A stretch of DNA of 54,762 nucleotides from an uncultured delta proteobacterium (GCA_903892415.1 CAITIQ010000411.1:1-54762), one strand, 5' to 3'. Numbered from the stretch's first letter, positions 8,079 to 17,207 are shown. A program made the numbers and translations. Notes: generated from the letters alone by a model not told the origin.

Positions 8079-9791
8079 TCAGAAAATGTAAACCGGCCAG
8101 TTCGACGGGGCCGCGCCTTGCACTACGTTGACCACGCGATGGTTGGGATCCACCTCGGTCGATAGGACAGGCTCGGCGAAGGGCACGTCCACGGTGACCG
8201 TCTTTTCGCTACCACCGATCGGAAACTCGAGCGAGGTCTCCACGCTGGCTGAGGCGCCGCTAAGGGCCACTTGCAGGCTGCATGGGAAGACCGCACCGGC
8301 GTTGGTCTGCGTCACGGTTACCGCCACCGTGCCATCGCCGTTATCAGCCGTATCGACAGTGAAGCTCGGGTACTCCGGCGCGCCACTGCCGAAGACCCAA
8401 ACATTGAAGTACGGCGCAAGGTCGACGCCGGAGGCGGCCTCGAGCGCTTGCTGCAGATCGGCCACGCTGCGAACGCCGCCGCCAGCGAGGAAGCTGGTGA
8501 TGCCCTCGAGCACCGCCTCGCGCCCGAGCAGGTCCTCGAGCTGCACGAACAGGATCATCGGCCCGGGGCCGTAGACGTCGCCGTAGAAGGTCTCGACCTT
8601 GGGAGCCGGCTCGTCCATCGGGCGGATGAAGAACTGCGCCTGCGGAGCAATCTCGTCCCAATAGGCGAGGCTCGACTGCGCCTCGCCCGGCGGCCGTTGC
8701 TCGTCCTCGAACACGAAGGGCAGGTACTCAGCGATCGCCTCTTTCCAGGCGAAGTCCTGCGGGGTCGCCAGCGTGGTCGCGTCGCCCGACCATTGATGCA
8801 CAATTTCGTGCATCGTCACGTGCATGGTCGCGTCGGCGTAGGGCAACGCAATGACGTCGAGCAAGTCGTGCAGGATGATGTTTGCCGGGTGTTCGAAACC
8901 AAGCCAGGTCGTGGGGGCGCCGGCGAGCCTCAGCTTCTTGCCGTAGGGCAGGGGACCCAAGCGCTCAGTGGCCCAGCCGAGGAACTGTCCGAGGCTTTGC
9001 GTATCGTAGGCTTCGCCCAAGGTGCCACCGGGTACTTCGTAGAGCGTGACCTCGGCGGAGGGCACCGTGACCAGCGGTGAGGCGACCCAGGCCGCATCAG
9101 CGGCGACCGAGAAGGCCGAGTAAGTCGGGGCTAAGGTGCTATCGAGCGCACAACTCGTCTCGCTGGCGCCGCTCGTCAGCGCGCCCGGGCAAAGCACGAC
9201 GGTGCCCTCTGGGTGAGTGACCGTGAAGCTGAAGCTGACGAGCTTCGAAGGGTCGTCATCGCACGGGCCGAAGTGATCGCAGCCGCCGACCCAGCTCAAT
9301 AGATAAGTAAAATCGCTGCCGGAAAGGTCAGGCGTGGTGGAGTAGCCGACATCGAGCCCGTGATACGTCTTCTCCGCGAGCTCCACGTCGACCGATAGCG
9401 CGTGCTCCCCGACCGCGAGCTCATCGACGCTGCAAGCTGTGAGCACGTTGCCTTCTACGGCGAAGCTTGCGGCGGGCGCATCGTCGAAGCGCACAGCCAG
9501 CGCTGGCCGCTCACTCGGTACAGAGAAGCAGTTGCCGGCTGACGTCACCTCCAGCCGCAGCGCGAGCGTGGCGAGATCGCTCGTTAGGTCGATAGCGACG
9601 TCATAACGCGTTATCTCCGCCGCCATCGGCCCGGCGCCGCCCGAAGCAGGCTCACCACCGTTGCCGCTCCCGCCTCCACCCGAACCACCTTGCGCCGAGC
9701 CGCCGCTCGCCGCTCCGTCATCCCCACAAGCCGATAGCGCCACAAACGAGAGTAGCGCCAGCACCGAAGTCTTCAACCGAAGGTCGTCCAT
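8079..9791 (-). CDS. M1-family (gluzincin) metallopeptidase lipoprotein
   Basis: A 570-residue lipoprotein with lipobox L-S-A-C (Cys22), then G-D-D and a Gly/Ser linker to about residue 55. A beta-rich N-terminal domain (60-240) precedes the catalytic domain. The zinc motif is H328-E-I-V-H332, and exactly 18 residues later comes E351 in W-K-E-A-I-A-E-Y, giving HExxH-x18-E. G-F-E-H-P at about 298-302 occupies the place of the exopeptidase GxMEN motif. The catalytic set therefore looks complete. A C-terminal beta-sandwich follows. M1 enzymes are zinc aminopeptidases, so a surface or periplasmic peptide-trimming role is likely. Paired Cys (about 171 and 177, 201 and 214) suggest disulfides. Confidence 0.85.
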   Translation of the reverse strand: MDDLRLKTSVLALLSFVALSACGDDGAASGGSAQGGSGGGGSGNGGEPASGGAGPMAAEITRYDVAIDLTSDLATLALRLEVTSAGNCFSVPSERPALAVRFDDAPAASFAVEGNVLTACSVDELAVGEHALSVDVELAEKTYHGLDVGYSTTPDLSGSDFTYLLSWVGGCDHFGPCDDDPSKLVSFSFTVTHPEGTVVLCPGALTSGASETSCALDSTLAPTYSAFSVAADAAWVASPLVTVPSAEVTLYEVPGGTLGEAYDTQSLGQFLGWATERLGPLPYGKKLRLAGAPTTWLGFEHPANIILHDLLDVIALPYADATMHVTMHEIVHQWSGDATTLATPQDFAWKEAIAEYLPFVFEDEQRPPGEAQSSLAYWDEIAPQAQFFIRPMDEPAPKVETFYGDVYGPGPMILFVQLEDLLGREAVLEGITSFLAGGGVRSVADLQQALEAASGVDLAPYFNVWVFGSGAPEYPSFTVDTADNGDGTVAVTVTQTNAGAVFPCSLQVALSGASASVETSLEFPIGGSEKTVTVDVPFAEPVLSTEVDPNHRVVNVVQGAAPSNWPVYIF

Positions 9792-9849
9792 GGAAGTACG
9801 AGCACTCTAACGCCAACGACCCGAACTTCGATTCTGGATCGACCGGACG

Positions 9850-10392
9850 CTACGGGTACTTTGGCGCGCGTTCTGGCGGCAGCGTGAGCTTGTTCTGGCT
9901 GAAGAAGCGTGTGGGCCCCTCGGGTAGCCCAGTAATCTGTAGGCAAAGGTCGAAGGTGCCCTCGTTGCAGCGCTCTACGCTTGCGTGAGCGATGAAGCGT
10001 TTCTCCTTGGGTGTGAGCAGATGAACGGCGAGCTCTCGTCCGCTGCTGTCATTCCAATCGAAGGAGCCGCGGAACCGCTCGCTCGAACCGAATAGCCCAT
10101 GTTTGAACAGGACGATCGACGCGTCGTAACCGAGCTCTTCGCGGTCACGTGGGTGAACGGCGACGAGCCTCAGTCGGTAGTCGGGGTTTTCGGAACTCAA
10201 CCATTCGCGGCTGGTTAGCGACGGCGGACGTTCAGCTCGCGCGAGCGCAAGTTCGGTGGGGGTCGTGTCGGACCATGTGGCGGAGAGGGCTATCCCGCTG
10301 AGCGCTACTGCGCCGAGCATCAGCGCCAGCCCCTTACGCGGGTGGCGCATCAACCAGCGAAGCGCCGAGATTGTCCTCTTCGACAGCACCAT
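9850..10392 (-). CDS. Membrane-anchored protein of unknown function
   Basis: A 180-residue protein with a strongly basic N-terminus (K-R, R, R-H-P-R-K in the first 20 residues), one hydrophobic segment (about 22-40), and a soluble C-terminal domain likely outside the cytoplasm. The domain is rich in beta-type sequence and has two Cys about 10 residues apart (R-C-N-E-G-T-F-D-L-C-L-Q) that could form a disulfide. No lipobox is present. It is divergent from the TPR-kinase gene, with 52 bases between the starts, and is the first gene of the minus-strand run that continues with the M1 peptidase. I do not recognise the family. Confidence 0.6.
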   Translation of the reverse strand: MVLSKRTISALRWLMRHPRKGLALMLGAVALSGIALSATWSDTTPTELALARAERPPSLTSREWLSSENPDYRLRLVAVHPRDREELGYDASIVLFKHGLFGSSERFRGSFDWNDSSGRELAVHLLTPKEKRFIAHASVERCNEGTFDLCLQITGLPEGPTRFFSQNKLTLPPERAPKYP

Positions 10393-10444
10393 TCGGCAAG
10401 CGTAGCGTAGGCGGAGCTCCCGGAATGCCGCGAACTAGCGCCGG

Positions 10445-12403
10445 GTGCTCGACCTGACATACCCTCGAAGTCCAGTGGACTTTCTTCGCTACCCGTATGT
10501 TCGTTGGGCAATCCTCGCGGTGCTCGCGCTCGCGGTGCTCGTGCTCGTGAAACGAGCCATCGCCTGGTTCGGCGGGCGAGAAGACCGCAACCTCGATGCC
10601 CAGCTGAAGGCCGCCCTCGCTGCGGGAGATCTCAAGAGAGCAGGCAACATCCAGGTTCAGCGCGGGAACCTGATCGAGGCCACGCGGATCCTCGAGCGCG
10701 GCAAAGAATATGCGCGAGCCGCCGAGGTCCACCTGCAGCTCGGCAACGACAAGCAGGCCGCCGAGAACTTCGCCCTCGCCGGGGTTCACGACCGCGCTGG
10801 GCCCATTTTCAAGCAGCTCAAGGATCTACCCAAGGCCGCGGCCAGTCTCGAGCAGTCGAAGCACCAAGCCGACCGCCTGGAGGCTGCGGCTTGCTATCTC
10901 GAACTCAAGGAGTACCTCAAAGCCGGCCGCATCTTTCAAGACTGCGAAGAGTACGAGAAGGCCGCGCGCGCCTTTAAGAACGTCGAAGACCTGGATTCCC
11001 TCGACACTGCGCTGACGATGATGGAGAACGCGGCGCTCAAAGCCTCGCCGGAGATGCGCAAGAGCCTGTGGTCCGACGCCGCAGTGCTTGCGACGAAGCT
11101 CGGGGCGCACGAGCGCGCAGCCAAGGCTCACGATGAAGCCGGGGAGCTGCGCAAGGCCGCAGATATCTACGAAAAGGCGCTCAAGCAGTTCGACGTTGCT
11201 GCGGTGCTCTTCGTCGAAGCAGGCGATGACGCCTCCTATCAACGGCTGATCTCGGCTGGCGCGTCGAATGCGACGGTGCTCGATCTTCGGACCAAACGGG
11301 CTCGTGCCCGCGGGGATACGGCGCTGGCGACGCAGCTGTCCGAAGGCGTGCAGCGACAGCAGAAAGTTGCCGTCCCTGACGATGGCGGAGCGACGCGCGT
11401 AAGCGGCGAGGGCAAGCGTGGTGGAGACGTCGAGACGCGCCACGAAGACCGTTTTGAGGTGCTCGGCGAGCTGGGTCGCGGCGGGATGGGCGTCGTGCAC
11501 AAGGCCAAGGATCAACGCCTTGGTCGGCTGGTGGCGCTCAAGTTTCTACCTCCGCATGCAACGGAAGACCCCACGCTGCTCAAGCTCTTTCGGCGCGAGG
11601 CAAGGGCGGCGGCTGCGCTGACTCACCCCGGGATCGTGACGATCTACGACGTGGGTGTGATGGGCAGCCGCGAGTTCATCGCGATGGAGCTGGTTGAAGG
11701 CGAAACCTTGGACGCCGTGCTCGACACAGCCGGGCCGTTGCCTATCGACAGCCTGCTCGACCTGTTCGAGAAGGTGTGCTCGGCGATCGAGTACGCCCAC
11801 AACAACAACGTGATTCACCGCGACATCAAGCCGGCCAACCTGATGCGGACCAAGTTGGGCGTGAAGGTGATGGACTTCGGCTTAGCGAAGCTCGTCAACG
11901 TCAAGACAACGGGCGGGCAGACGGTGATCGGCGGCACGCCCAACTACATGCCGCGAGAGCAGCTGACTGGGCAGGCCGACCATCGCGCCGACATCTTCGC
12001 GTTGGGGGCGACGTTCTATGAACTAGCGACCGGCGTACTCCCCGGACACCCCGGCGTACCAGCGCACAAGGCAGATTCGTACCCTTCCCCCCGCCAACGG
12101 GTACCCGCGATCCCGGCGAAGTTCTCCGAGTTGCTCATGCATTGCCTCGAGCCCAACGCCGGGGACCGTCCGCAAGACCTTCCGACGATTCTTCGTGAAC
12201 TGCGCAGCATCCGCGCCGAACTCGCCACCCCCGACGTGGTCGTCACACCGCGCAAAGAAGCACGACCGGAACCGCGCCCAGCGATCGAGCCGACCGCTGT
12301 TTCGAAGCAGCGCTCGCCGCTCCCACGGATCTCGCGTGAGGAGGACGACGACAAGCCGCGAAAGAACATCGTCGAGGTCGTCGACCTCGGAAAGAAGCGT
12401 TAG
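10445..12403 (+). CDS. Membrane-anchored Ser/Thr protein kinase with N-terminal TPR-like repeats
   Basis: A 652-residue Hanks-type kinase. One N-terminal hydrophobic segment (about 15-33) is followed by helical TPR-like repeats (about 45-290) of the form A-x-x-x-x-x-x-G-x-x-x-x-A-A. The kinase domain spans about 337-590. It has G-R-G-G-M-G-V-V (P-loop), V-A-L-K-F-L (catalytic Lys), H-R-D-I-K-P-A-N near 457 and D-F-G near 477. The activation-loop end reads Y-M-P-R-E-Q rather than the usual Y-M-A-P-E-Q; the Glu is kept. The tail (600-652) is charged. With the TPRs ahead of the kinase on the same side of the membrane, a cytoplasmic protein-binding input is likely. GTG start. Confidence 0.92.
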   Translation: MLDLTYPRSPVDFLRYPYVRWAILAVLALAVLVLVKRAIAWFGGREDRNLDAQLKAALAAGDLKRAGNIQVQRGNLIEATRILERGKEYARAAEVHLQLGNDKQAAENFALAGVHDRAGPIFKQLKDLPKAAASLEQSKHQADRLEAAACYLELKEYLKAGRIFQDCEEYEKAARAFKNVEDLDSLDTALTMMENAALKASPEMRKSLWSDAAVLATKLGAHERAAKAHDEAGELRKAADIYEKALKQFDVAAVLFVEAGDDASYQRLISAGASNATVLDLRTKRARARGDTALATQLSEGVQRQQKVAVPDDGGATRVSGEGKRGGDVETRHEDRFEVLGELGRGGMGVVHKAKDQRLGRLVALKFLPPHATEDPTLLKLFRREARAAAALTHPGIVTIYDVGVMGSREFIAMELVEGETLDAVLDTAGPLPIDSLLDLFEKVCSAIEYAHNNNVIHRDIKPANLMRTKLGVKVMDFGLAKLVNVKTTGGQTVIGGTPNYMPREQLTGQADHRADIFALGATFYELATGVLPGHPGVPAHKADSYPSPRQRVPAIPAKFSELLMHCLEPNAGDRPQDLPTILRELRSIRAELATPDVVVTPRKEARPEPRPAIEPTAVSKQRSPLPRISREEDDDKPRKNIVEVVDLGKKR

Positions 12404-12429
12404 TCGCGCAGGAGCCACCGAGGGCCGCT

Positions 12430-12446
12430 CTCTGACGGAGTCAGGG
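12430..12446. terminator. Possible hairpin between convergent genes
   Basis: A 7-base-pair stem (CTCTGAC with GTCAGGG, one G-T pair) and a 3-base loop lie between the kinase gene and the CPBP protease gene, overlapping the latter's stop codon. No T-run follows on either strand, so it is only a weak candidate for a bidirectional terminator. Confidence 0.3.
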
Positions 12447-13139
12447 TCCGAGGCCGCTCCTTAGGTCGATTGCGATGTGACAGAGGATGGTCGGTAGCAG
12501 CGAGCCGCGCAGCTGGGAGACGACTCCGAACAGCGCTCCGTAAATCGCGATGCGTGCCATCGCGGCGACTCCTTGCTCGCCGTGGGCGAGGCCGAATAAC
12601 AGCGCCTGCAGCGTGATGGCGGCAGCGGGTGAACGCGTGAAGGCCTTGAACTGCGTTTGCAAGTAACCGCGGTAGACGACTTCCTCGCTGAACCCCACCA
12701 GGATGGCCACGATGGTAAAGCTGAGGCGCTCTTGCGTGCCGTGAGGCAACATTGCGTTGAACGCCGCCGAATCGGCGATCGGTGCGACGCTTTGGAACCC
12801 GAACTCGATCCCATGAATCAGGGCCCAGCCAAGTGTCGCGAGCAACAGATCTCCTGCAGCGCGAGGCAGGCGCTGCCACCCTTTCCCGAGCAGCGCTGGC
12901 AACGCGTTGGCTTGTCGTCCAACGCGCGTGACGTAGAAGAGCAGCGAGCCCTGAACCACGATCAGCGGTAGATACAGCCCAAAGCTGCGCCCGCCCGCGC
13001 TCGGCACCGACGCGGGCGGCATGAAGAAAAGCCCGATCGAAGCCACGGCAACGATCAAGCCCACGAGCAGCGCCGTGTGCCAACGAGGCGCGAGTGGCGC
13101 CTCGCGGCGGGCTTCGAGAGTTGCGGCGGCGTTGGTCAT
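12441..13139 (-). CDS. CPBP-family intramembrane glutamic endopeptidase
   Basis: A 232-residue integral membrane protein with about six hydrophobic segments. It has the three signature motifs of the CPBP (CAAX protease and bacteriocin-processing) family: E152-E153-V-V-Y-R157 (EExxxR), F182-G-L-A-H186 (FxxxH) and a late H221-I-A-I-D225. The family includes Rce1-like prenyl proteases and bacteriocin-immunity proteases; the substrate is not predictable here. The start chosen is the third in-frame ATG. Earlier ones at 13190 and 13205 would overlap the start of the divergent small membrane-protein gene. A GGAG sits about 12 bases before the chosen ATG. Confidence 0.88.
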   Translation of the reverse strand: MTNAAATLEARREAPLAPRWHTALLVGLIVAVASIGLFFMPPASVPSAGGRSFGLYLPLIVVQGSLLFYVTRVGRQANALPALLGKGWQRLPRAAGDLLLATLGWALIHGIEFGFQSVAPIADSAAFNAMLPHGTQERLSFTIVAILVGFSEEVVYRGYLQTQFKAFTRSPAAAITLQALLFGLAHGEQGVAAMARIAIYGALFGVVSQLRGSLLPTILCHIAIDLRSGLGP

Positions 13140-13188
13140 CAGGATGGCTAGCTCCTTGCTTCGTATCAGCCGAACAGGAGCACTCCCC

Positions 13189-13320
13189 ATGATGACCGAA
13201 ACCATTGTTCTCGCGACCCCAATGCTTGCCGCTGGTTGGTCCTTGCTTTACCTCCTCCTTGGCGGCGGCCTAGGCGGCGCTGTCTTGATCTTCCTCGGGC
13301 TAAAGGTGCTCGGGCGCTAG
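13189..13320 (+). CDS. Small single- or double-span membrane protein (43 residues)
   Basis: A short reading frame beginning with two ATG codons, with CAGGAG eight bases before the first. The peptide has a charged start (M-M-T-E-T) and then two hydrophobic stretches separated by a Gly-rich turn (L-L-G-G-G-L-G-G-A), ending L-K-V-L-G-R. The good ribosome site, the membrane-protein composition and the lack of any other gene on these bases support it being real. It is divergent from the CPBP protease by about 50 bases and ends three bases before the convergent membrane-protein gene. Function unknown; a small regulator or partner of a neighbouring membrane protein is possible. Confidence 0.5.
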   Translation: MMTETIVLATPMLAAGWSLLYLLLGGGLGGAVLIFLGLKVLGR

Positions 13321-13322
13321 AG

Positions 13323-14687
13323 CTAAGGTCGCTCTGTCGCGGTCTCCAGCCAGGCAACGCGGATGCGATTGCGATAGACGCCGGCGCTGTGGCCAACCGA
13401 CTCGAAGCCGCGCCCGACCGAGGTGTTGGCTAGGGTCAATTCCAACGTCACGATGCTGGCTGGAGCTTCGGTTTGCCGCGTAAAGCTAATCGCGTTCTGC
13501 GGCATACCCCAGCCTGCGGTTGGTGAGGGCTCGGTGCTGAGTTGGCTGCTCCAGTCGTCAAAGGTGATCGTAAGCCGCGGCTTGCCCTCGTCGTGCAACG
13601 TGATGGTCAGCGGCTCACCCCGTGCGAGCGCGCCCTCCGCAAGCGAGGCAAAGGGTCCTTTCTCGGCGCTTGTCGCTTCGACGACGCGAAAGCGGCCTTG
13701 CTCGTCGAGGGTGGCAAGTCGAAGCGGACGCCCGACGGGATAGTCGTGAGGCAGCGGCTCGACAAGTTGGCCGGGACACGCCGAGAACTCCAACTGGAGG
13801 CTCGTATGCCCGACGAACTGCACCGTCGCAAAGCTGTTGAGGTGCGAGTACACGGGCTCTGCGATTGCGACCAGTGCTTCGAGATCGAGCGACGCGTCAG
13901 CGGCCATGAGAGCAAGGCGTGCGTATTCGTGCGGGCCATCGTCAGACGGGCCATAGTCAACGACGTAGGCGAGGGGCTTGGCCTCGGACGAGAGGTACCG
14001 CCGTGTGGGCCCGCGGCGATCGTCATCGCTTGCAAACAACGTCCAGCCGCGGTCGGTTGAGCGGCTCGTAAACGTCAATAGGGGATCCAGGCGTAGCGTG
14101 TACCTGTCTCGTGCGACCCGTACAGATTCGCTGCGAGCGTCGACCGAAACCGCGCCTAGCGCAGGGCTCGCAAAGCTCCAGCTGGGTTCCAGCGTTTGCC
14201 TGACCCACAGTTGGTCGATGAGCGAGAGCGAGGGATGGGTGCTGGGCGCAGGGCCTCGCTGCGCAAAGAGCATCATCAAGCTGAGTGTCGCAAAGCCAGC
14301 GATCGTTGCAACTCGAAGCGAAGGTCGGGGCGGCTCAACGGTACGCGCCGCGCCGACCACCATCAGCGCGCCCACCGCCATGGCGAACAACCCTTTGTCG
14401 AGCATGCTGGCAGAAAAGAGCACCAGCGCGGAAAGGCCTGCACTTAGCCACAATGCGCCGATGCCCCCAGCCAGCGACCCCAAGACAGCACGCTCCGCGC
14501 GAACTCCTGCGCAGCAGCCCCCCGCCATCACCAAAGCCAATCCTGGGCATGCAACCTGGTTGCACCAGAACTTGAGCTGGCTGACGGCGAAGCCGCCCGG
14601 TAGCAGCCACCAGGCAACCGCAAACAGCCCCGAGTGAAGCCCGAAGATGCCCCGCCAAACGAGCCGTGCAGCAGGACGCAGCCTCAT
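13323..14687 (-). CDS. Membrane protein of unknown function with a large extracytoplasmic domain
   Basis: About 454 residues from the chosen ATG. The first 150 residues contain four or five hydrophobic segments, with several Cys in the second (W-C-N-Q-V-A-C-P and G-G-C-C-A-G). The rest is soluble and beta-rich, with L-T-I-T-L-H-D-E-G and L-T-I-T-F-D-D-W strands, probably outside the membrane. An upstream ATG at 14765 would add 26 residues lacking membrane character and would leave only 15 bases to the divergent GNAT gene, so the later start is preferred. It is convergent with the 43-residue membrane protein, three bases apart. I do not recognise the family. Confidence 0.65.
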   Translation of the reverse strand: MRLRPAARLVWRGIFGLHSGLFAVAWWLLPGGFAVSQLKFWCNQVACPGLALVMAGGCCAGVRAERAVLGSLAGGIGALWLSAGLSALVLFSASMLDKGLFAMAVGALMVVGAARTVEPPRPSLRVATIAGFATLSLMMLFAQRGPAPSTHPSLSLIDQLWVRQTLEPSWSFASPALGAVSVDARSESVRVARDRYTLRLDPLLTFTSRSTDRGWTLFASDDDRRGPTRRYLSSEAKPLAYVVDYGPSDDGPHEYARLALMAADASLDLEALVAIAEPVYSHLNSFATVQFVGHTSLQLEFSACPGQLVEPLPHDYPVGRPLRLATLDEQGRFRVVEATSAEKGPFASLAEGALARGEPLTITLHDEGKPRLTITFDDWSSQLSTEPSPTAGWGMPQNAISFTRQTEAPASIVTLELTLANTSVGRGFESVGHSAGVYRNRIRVAWLETATERP

Positions 14688-14780
14688 CGTATCGAGGCCT
14701 TCGCGTGCGGTGAACTCGTGGTCACGCCAGCATCCTACCTTCATGAGCCGAGCCGCGTCGGTCATGCTATTTCCACAAAC

Positions 14781-15314
14781 GTGGCAGCTCCGCTTGAACT
14801 CCGCACAGCCCGCCTCCACCTCGTGCGTCTTGGTGCAGAGCACCTCGACGACCTCGTCGCGCTCGACGCCGACCCCGAGGTGATGCGGTATCTACCGACG
14901 AACGGACCCAACACGCGCGAGCGTTACCTGACTGAGCTACTTCCGCGTATGACGGCCTGGGACGACAAGCCGTTCGGCTTCCTCGCCGCGTACGAGGAGG
15001 AGGCGTTCGTCGGCTGGTTTCACCTTCGCCCGAGCGTCGCCGACGCGAAGGTGCTCGAGGTCGGCTACCGCTTGCGCCGTGCGACCTGGGGTCGCGGTCT
15101 CGCGACCGAGGGAACTCGGGCGCTGCTGCGGCACGCGTTTGAAACGCTGGGCGAGCAGGAGGTCGATGCCTGCACGTTGCCGGAGAACACGCCCTCGATC
15201 CGCGTGATGGTCAAATGCGGGATGAGCTACGCCGGGAGCTTCGTCCACCCGCGGATCCCGCGGGAGGTCGTGCGTTACCTGGTTCGAGCGGAGGAAGCGG
15301 TACTACAGGATTGA
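14781..15314 (+). CDS. GNAT-family N-acetyltransferase (RimJ/RimL type)
   Basis: A 177-residue protein beginning at GTG with L-E-L-R-T-A-R-L-H-L-V-R-L, the usual first strand of RimJ/RimL-like acetyltransferases. Other family marks are a V-M-R-Y-L-P segment, an E-V-G-Y-R-L-R-x-x-x-W-G-R-G-L-A-T-E-G region that is the acetyl-CoA binding motif A (around 93-112), and N-T-P-S-I-R-V-M-V-K-C-G-M, the typical C-terminal part. It transfers an acetyl group from acetyl-CoA to an amine; the substrate may be a protein N-terminus or a small molecule. No good Shine-Dalgarno is visible at the GTG, so the start is uncertain; longer in-frame versions extend 49 residues upstream across the neighbour. Confidence 0.85.
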   Translation: MAAPLELRTARLHLVRLGAEHLDDLVALDADPEVMRYLPTNGPNTRERYLTELLPRMTAWDDKPFGFLAAYEEEAFVGWFHLRPSVADAKVLEVGYRLRRATWGRGLATEGTRALLRHAFETLGEQEVDACTLPENTPSIRVMVKCGMSYAGSFVHPRIPREVVRYLVRAEEAVLQD

Positions 15315-15316
15315 GG

Positions 15317-15351
15317 GGCTGCCGGGCGAGCCGCGCTCACGGCGGACAGCC
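15317..15351. terminator. Possible hairpin at a convergent gene junction
   Basis: GGCTGCCG and CGG-A-CAGCC can pair as an 8-base-pair stem with one bulged base and an 18-base loop, between the GNAT gene and the small Cys-rich lipoprotein gene. There is no T-run. Weak evidence. Confidence 0.22.
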
Positions 15352-15726
15352 GTTAACAGCAGTCGTCGAGCCATTACCCTCACAGTTCGGATCATCGGAG
15401 CAGAAGCACTGCTCGAGGCCGTCCGGATACACCTGAAACAAGCAGCAGGAGTAGCTGCCGCAGGTGAGGAGGTCGTAGCCATCGACGGGCTGGTCGTAAC
15501 AGTCACAGGAGCCGTTCCCCTCGATACATCGCCAGCTGGAGCCTGCGCCAGATGTGGACGGTCCGGTTGAGGTTGTGTCAGTAGCGGGCCCGCTGGAGCT
15601 GCTTTCTCCAGGGCCTGCGGTCAGCGCGCCTCCAGCACCGGAGCTGCTCGCACCATCCGTGGCGCCTGAGCTTTCCTCTCCGCAGGCGGCAAACAAGGTG
15701 AGTGACAGTGCAAACAGCGAACGCAT
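15337..15726 (-). CDS. Small Cys-rich lipoprotein
   Basis: A 129-residue lipoprotein. The ATG chosen gives R-S-L-F-A-L-S-L-T-L-F-A-A-C with the lipidated Cys at 15. A Ser/Gly/Thr-rich linker follows to about residue 65. The last 60 residues hold ten Cys, including C-D-C-Y, S-C-C-L-F, C-F-C-S and a final C-P-P, so this is a compact, probably disulfide-bonded domain on the surface. It is divergent from the AsmA-like gene, with 94 bases between them. I do not recognise the domain; similar Cys-rich tails on Ser-rich stalks are frequent in myxobacterial lipoproteins. Confidence 0.65.
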   Translation of the reverse strand: MRSLFALSLTLFAACGEESSGATDGASSSGAGGALTAGPGESSSSGPATDTTSTGPSTSGAGSSWRCIEGNGSCDCYDQPVDGYDLLTCGSYSCCLFQVYPDGLEQCFCSDDPNCEGNGSTTAVNGCPP

Positions 15727-15820
15727 CGACGACACTTACAACAAGCTAACGCTTGCGTGCAGCCAATGCGCCGCAAGGTGGGCCTCAGAATGGAAAGCGC
15801 GCTACCCTCGTCGGAAGTAC

Positions 15821-17116
15821 GTGAGTGATCCCGAAGCCGAGCGCCGTCTTGATGAGCCAACCGTTGTTCGCCCTGAAAAGGCAGCTCCGCGTCGCAACGT
15901 TGGGCGGATCTTGCTCTGGGTGCTGTTGGTCTTCTTCGTGCTCTTGGCGGGCGCAGCCGGTGGCACCTACTGGTTCATCAAGACGCTGCCTGAGCGTCTG
16001 CGCACGGCGATCATCGATAAGGCGGCAGAACGTGGTTTCACGGTCGAGTTCGAGTCGCTGACGGCTACGGCCATCTTGCCTTGGGAGTCGGGGGAGCCCG
16101 GCGTCGCGCTGACCGGGGTGAGCGTCACGTCAAAGGACTTTCCGGGCGTCGACGTCTCGATCGATGCGGTCAGCGTGCCGCTCACCGGCACCTTCCCGAG
16201 TTATGAGCCTGGGTTGATCACCGCGGACCACGTGACGGTGCGCAGCCCGACCTTCGTCGCGCTCATTCCGGTGGAGCGCAGCGCGCAGTCGGGGGCTTTG
16301 GCGAAGACGCCGGTGGTCATCAATGACCTCACCATCCGCGTGAAAAGCATCGCCGATAGCTTGCCGCTCACGCTGCTCGCGAGCGTGGACCAAATCTCGA
16401 TCGAGGGTCGCGGGCTCGAGCTCAAGAAGGCGCGGGTCGAGATCCCGGTGCCTTTCGTGGACCTCGCGCTCGGGCCGACCTCTGCGGAGATCCAACGCAA
16501 AGACGGCTTTACCCGCGCACGGCTGGACAGCTTCCCCTTCATCTGGGCAACCCTCGATGATCAGGCCGAGGTGCTCAAGCTCGAGCTCGAGCCGATCGAC
16601 AGCTCGCTCATCTCGACGATGATGAAGACCGAGCTGCCGACGATGAAGATCTCCGGCTCGGTGCAGGCCAACGTCGGCGGTAAGAAGGCCAAGAGCGGTA
16701 GCTTCTCCTTGCTCCTCGACGGCTATATCCCTCCGCATCCGAAAGAGGCTTCGGGCATCGTCTTCGGCAAGCAGACCAAGCTGAGCGGCAATGTGCGTGT
16801 GGACGGGCTCATCGTCTACCTGAGTGACCTCAACGTCGAGGCCGGCTCCTTCAAGTTGCAGGGCTCCGGCAGCGTGAACTTTCTGACCGGGTCGATCGAG
16901 CTGCGGCTGCGAGGCAACATCGCTTGTTCGGAGTTGGCGGTGAGCGCGGTCTCCGCGCACCTCGGTCGCGAAGCGGCCATCCTGACGCGCGGCCTGGCGT
17001 CCGGGCGGCTCGGCGGCACCGTGGGCGTGCGGGTGAGCGTCGATGGAAAGCTCTCAGACATCGCCAACGTGAAGATTGTTCCCAGCGCGATGGTGGGTTG
17101 CAACATAAGCCTGTAA
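15821..17116 (+). CDS. AsmA-like inner-membrane protein
   Basis: About 431 residues from a GTG, giving a short charged N-terminus (residues 1-28), one membrane span (about 30-52) and a long periplasmic beta-rich domain. The sequence after the span (T-L-P-E-R-L, then F-T-V-E-F-E-S-L-T and L-T-G-V-S-V) matches the start of AsmA/DUF-type proteins, which form long beta-grooves and help move lipids between membranes or assemble outer-membrane proteins. A repeat of short strands continues to the end (L-Q-G-S-G-S-V-N-F). GspN of type II secretion is a similar alternative. Frames further upstream are open but run antisense through the neighbouring lipoprotein gene, so the GTG start is preferred. Confidence 0.65.
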   Translation: MSDPEAERRLDEPTVVRPEKAAPRRNVGRILLWVLLVFFVLLAGAAGGTYWFIKTLPERLRTAIIDKAAERGFTVEFESLTATAILPWESGEPGVALTGVSVTSKDFPGVDVSIDAVSVPLTGTFPSYEPGLITADHVTVRSPTFVALIPVERSAQSGALAKTPVVINDLTIRVKSIADSLPLTLLASVDQISIEGRGLELKKARVEIPVPFVDLALGPTSAEIQRKDGFTRARLDSFPFIWATLDDQAEVLKLELEPIDSSLISTMMKTELPTMKISGSVQANVGGKKAKSGSFSLLLDGYIPPHPKEASGIVFGKQTKLSGNVRVDGLIVYLSDLNVEAGSFKLQGSGSVNFLTGSIELRLRGNIACSELAVSAVSAHLGREAAILTRGLASGRLGGTVGVRVSVDGKLSDIANVKIVPSAMVGCNISL

Positions 17117-17207
17117 TCGCGCCCAGCTGTCGAATTGTTCGCGGAAGCGCGACACGCGCGGGCTAGCTTCGGACATAAGGGCACGTGCCTCTTTCGACAG
17201 GAAGCCC

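Noticed and set aside
8280..9080. 269-codon plus-strand frame opposite the M1 peptidase
   Set aside because: Antisense to a gene with an intact HExxH-x18-E site; no recognisable domain.
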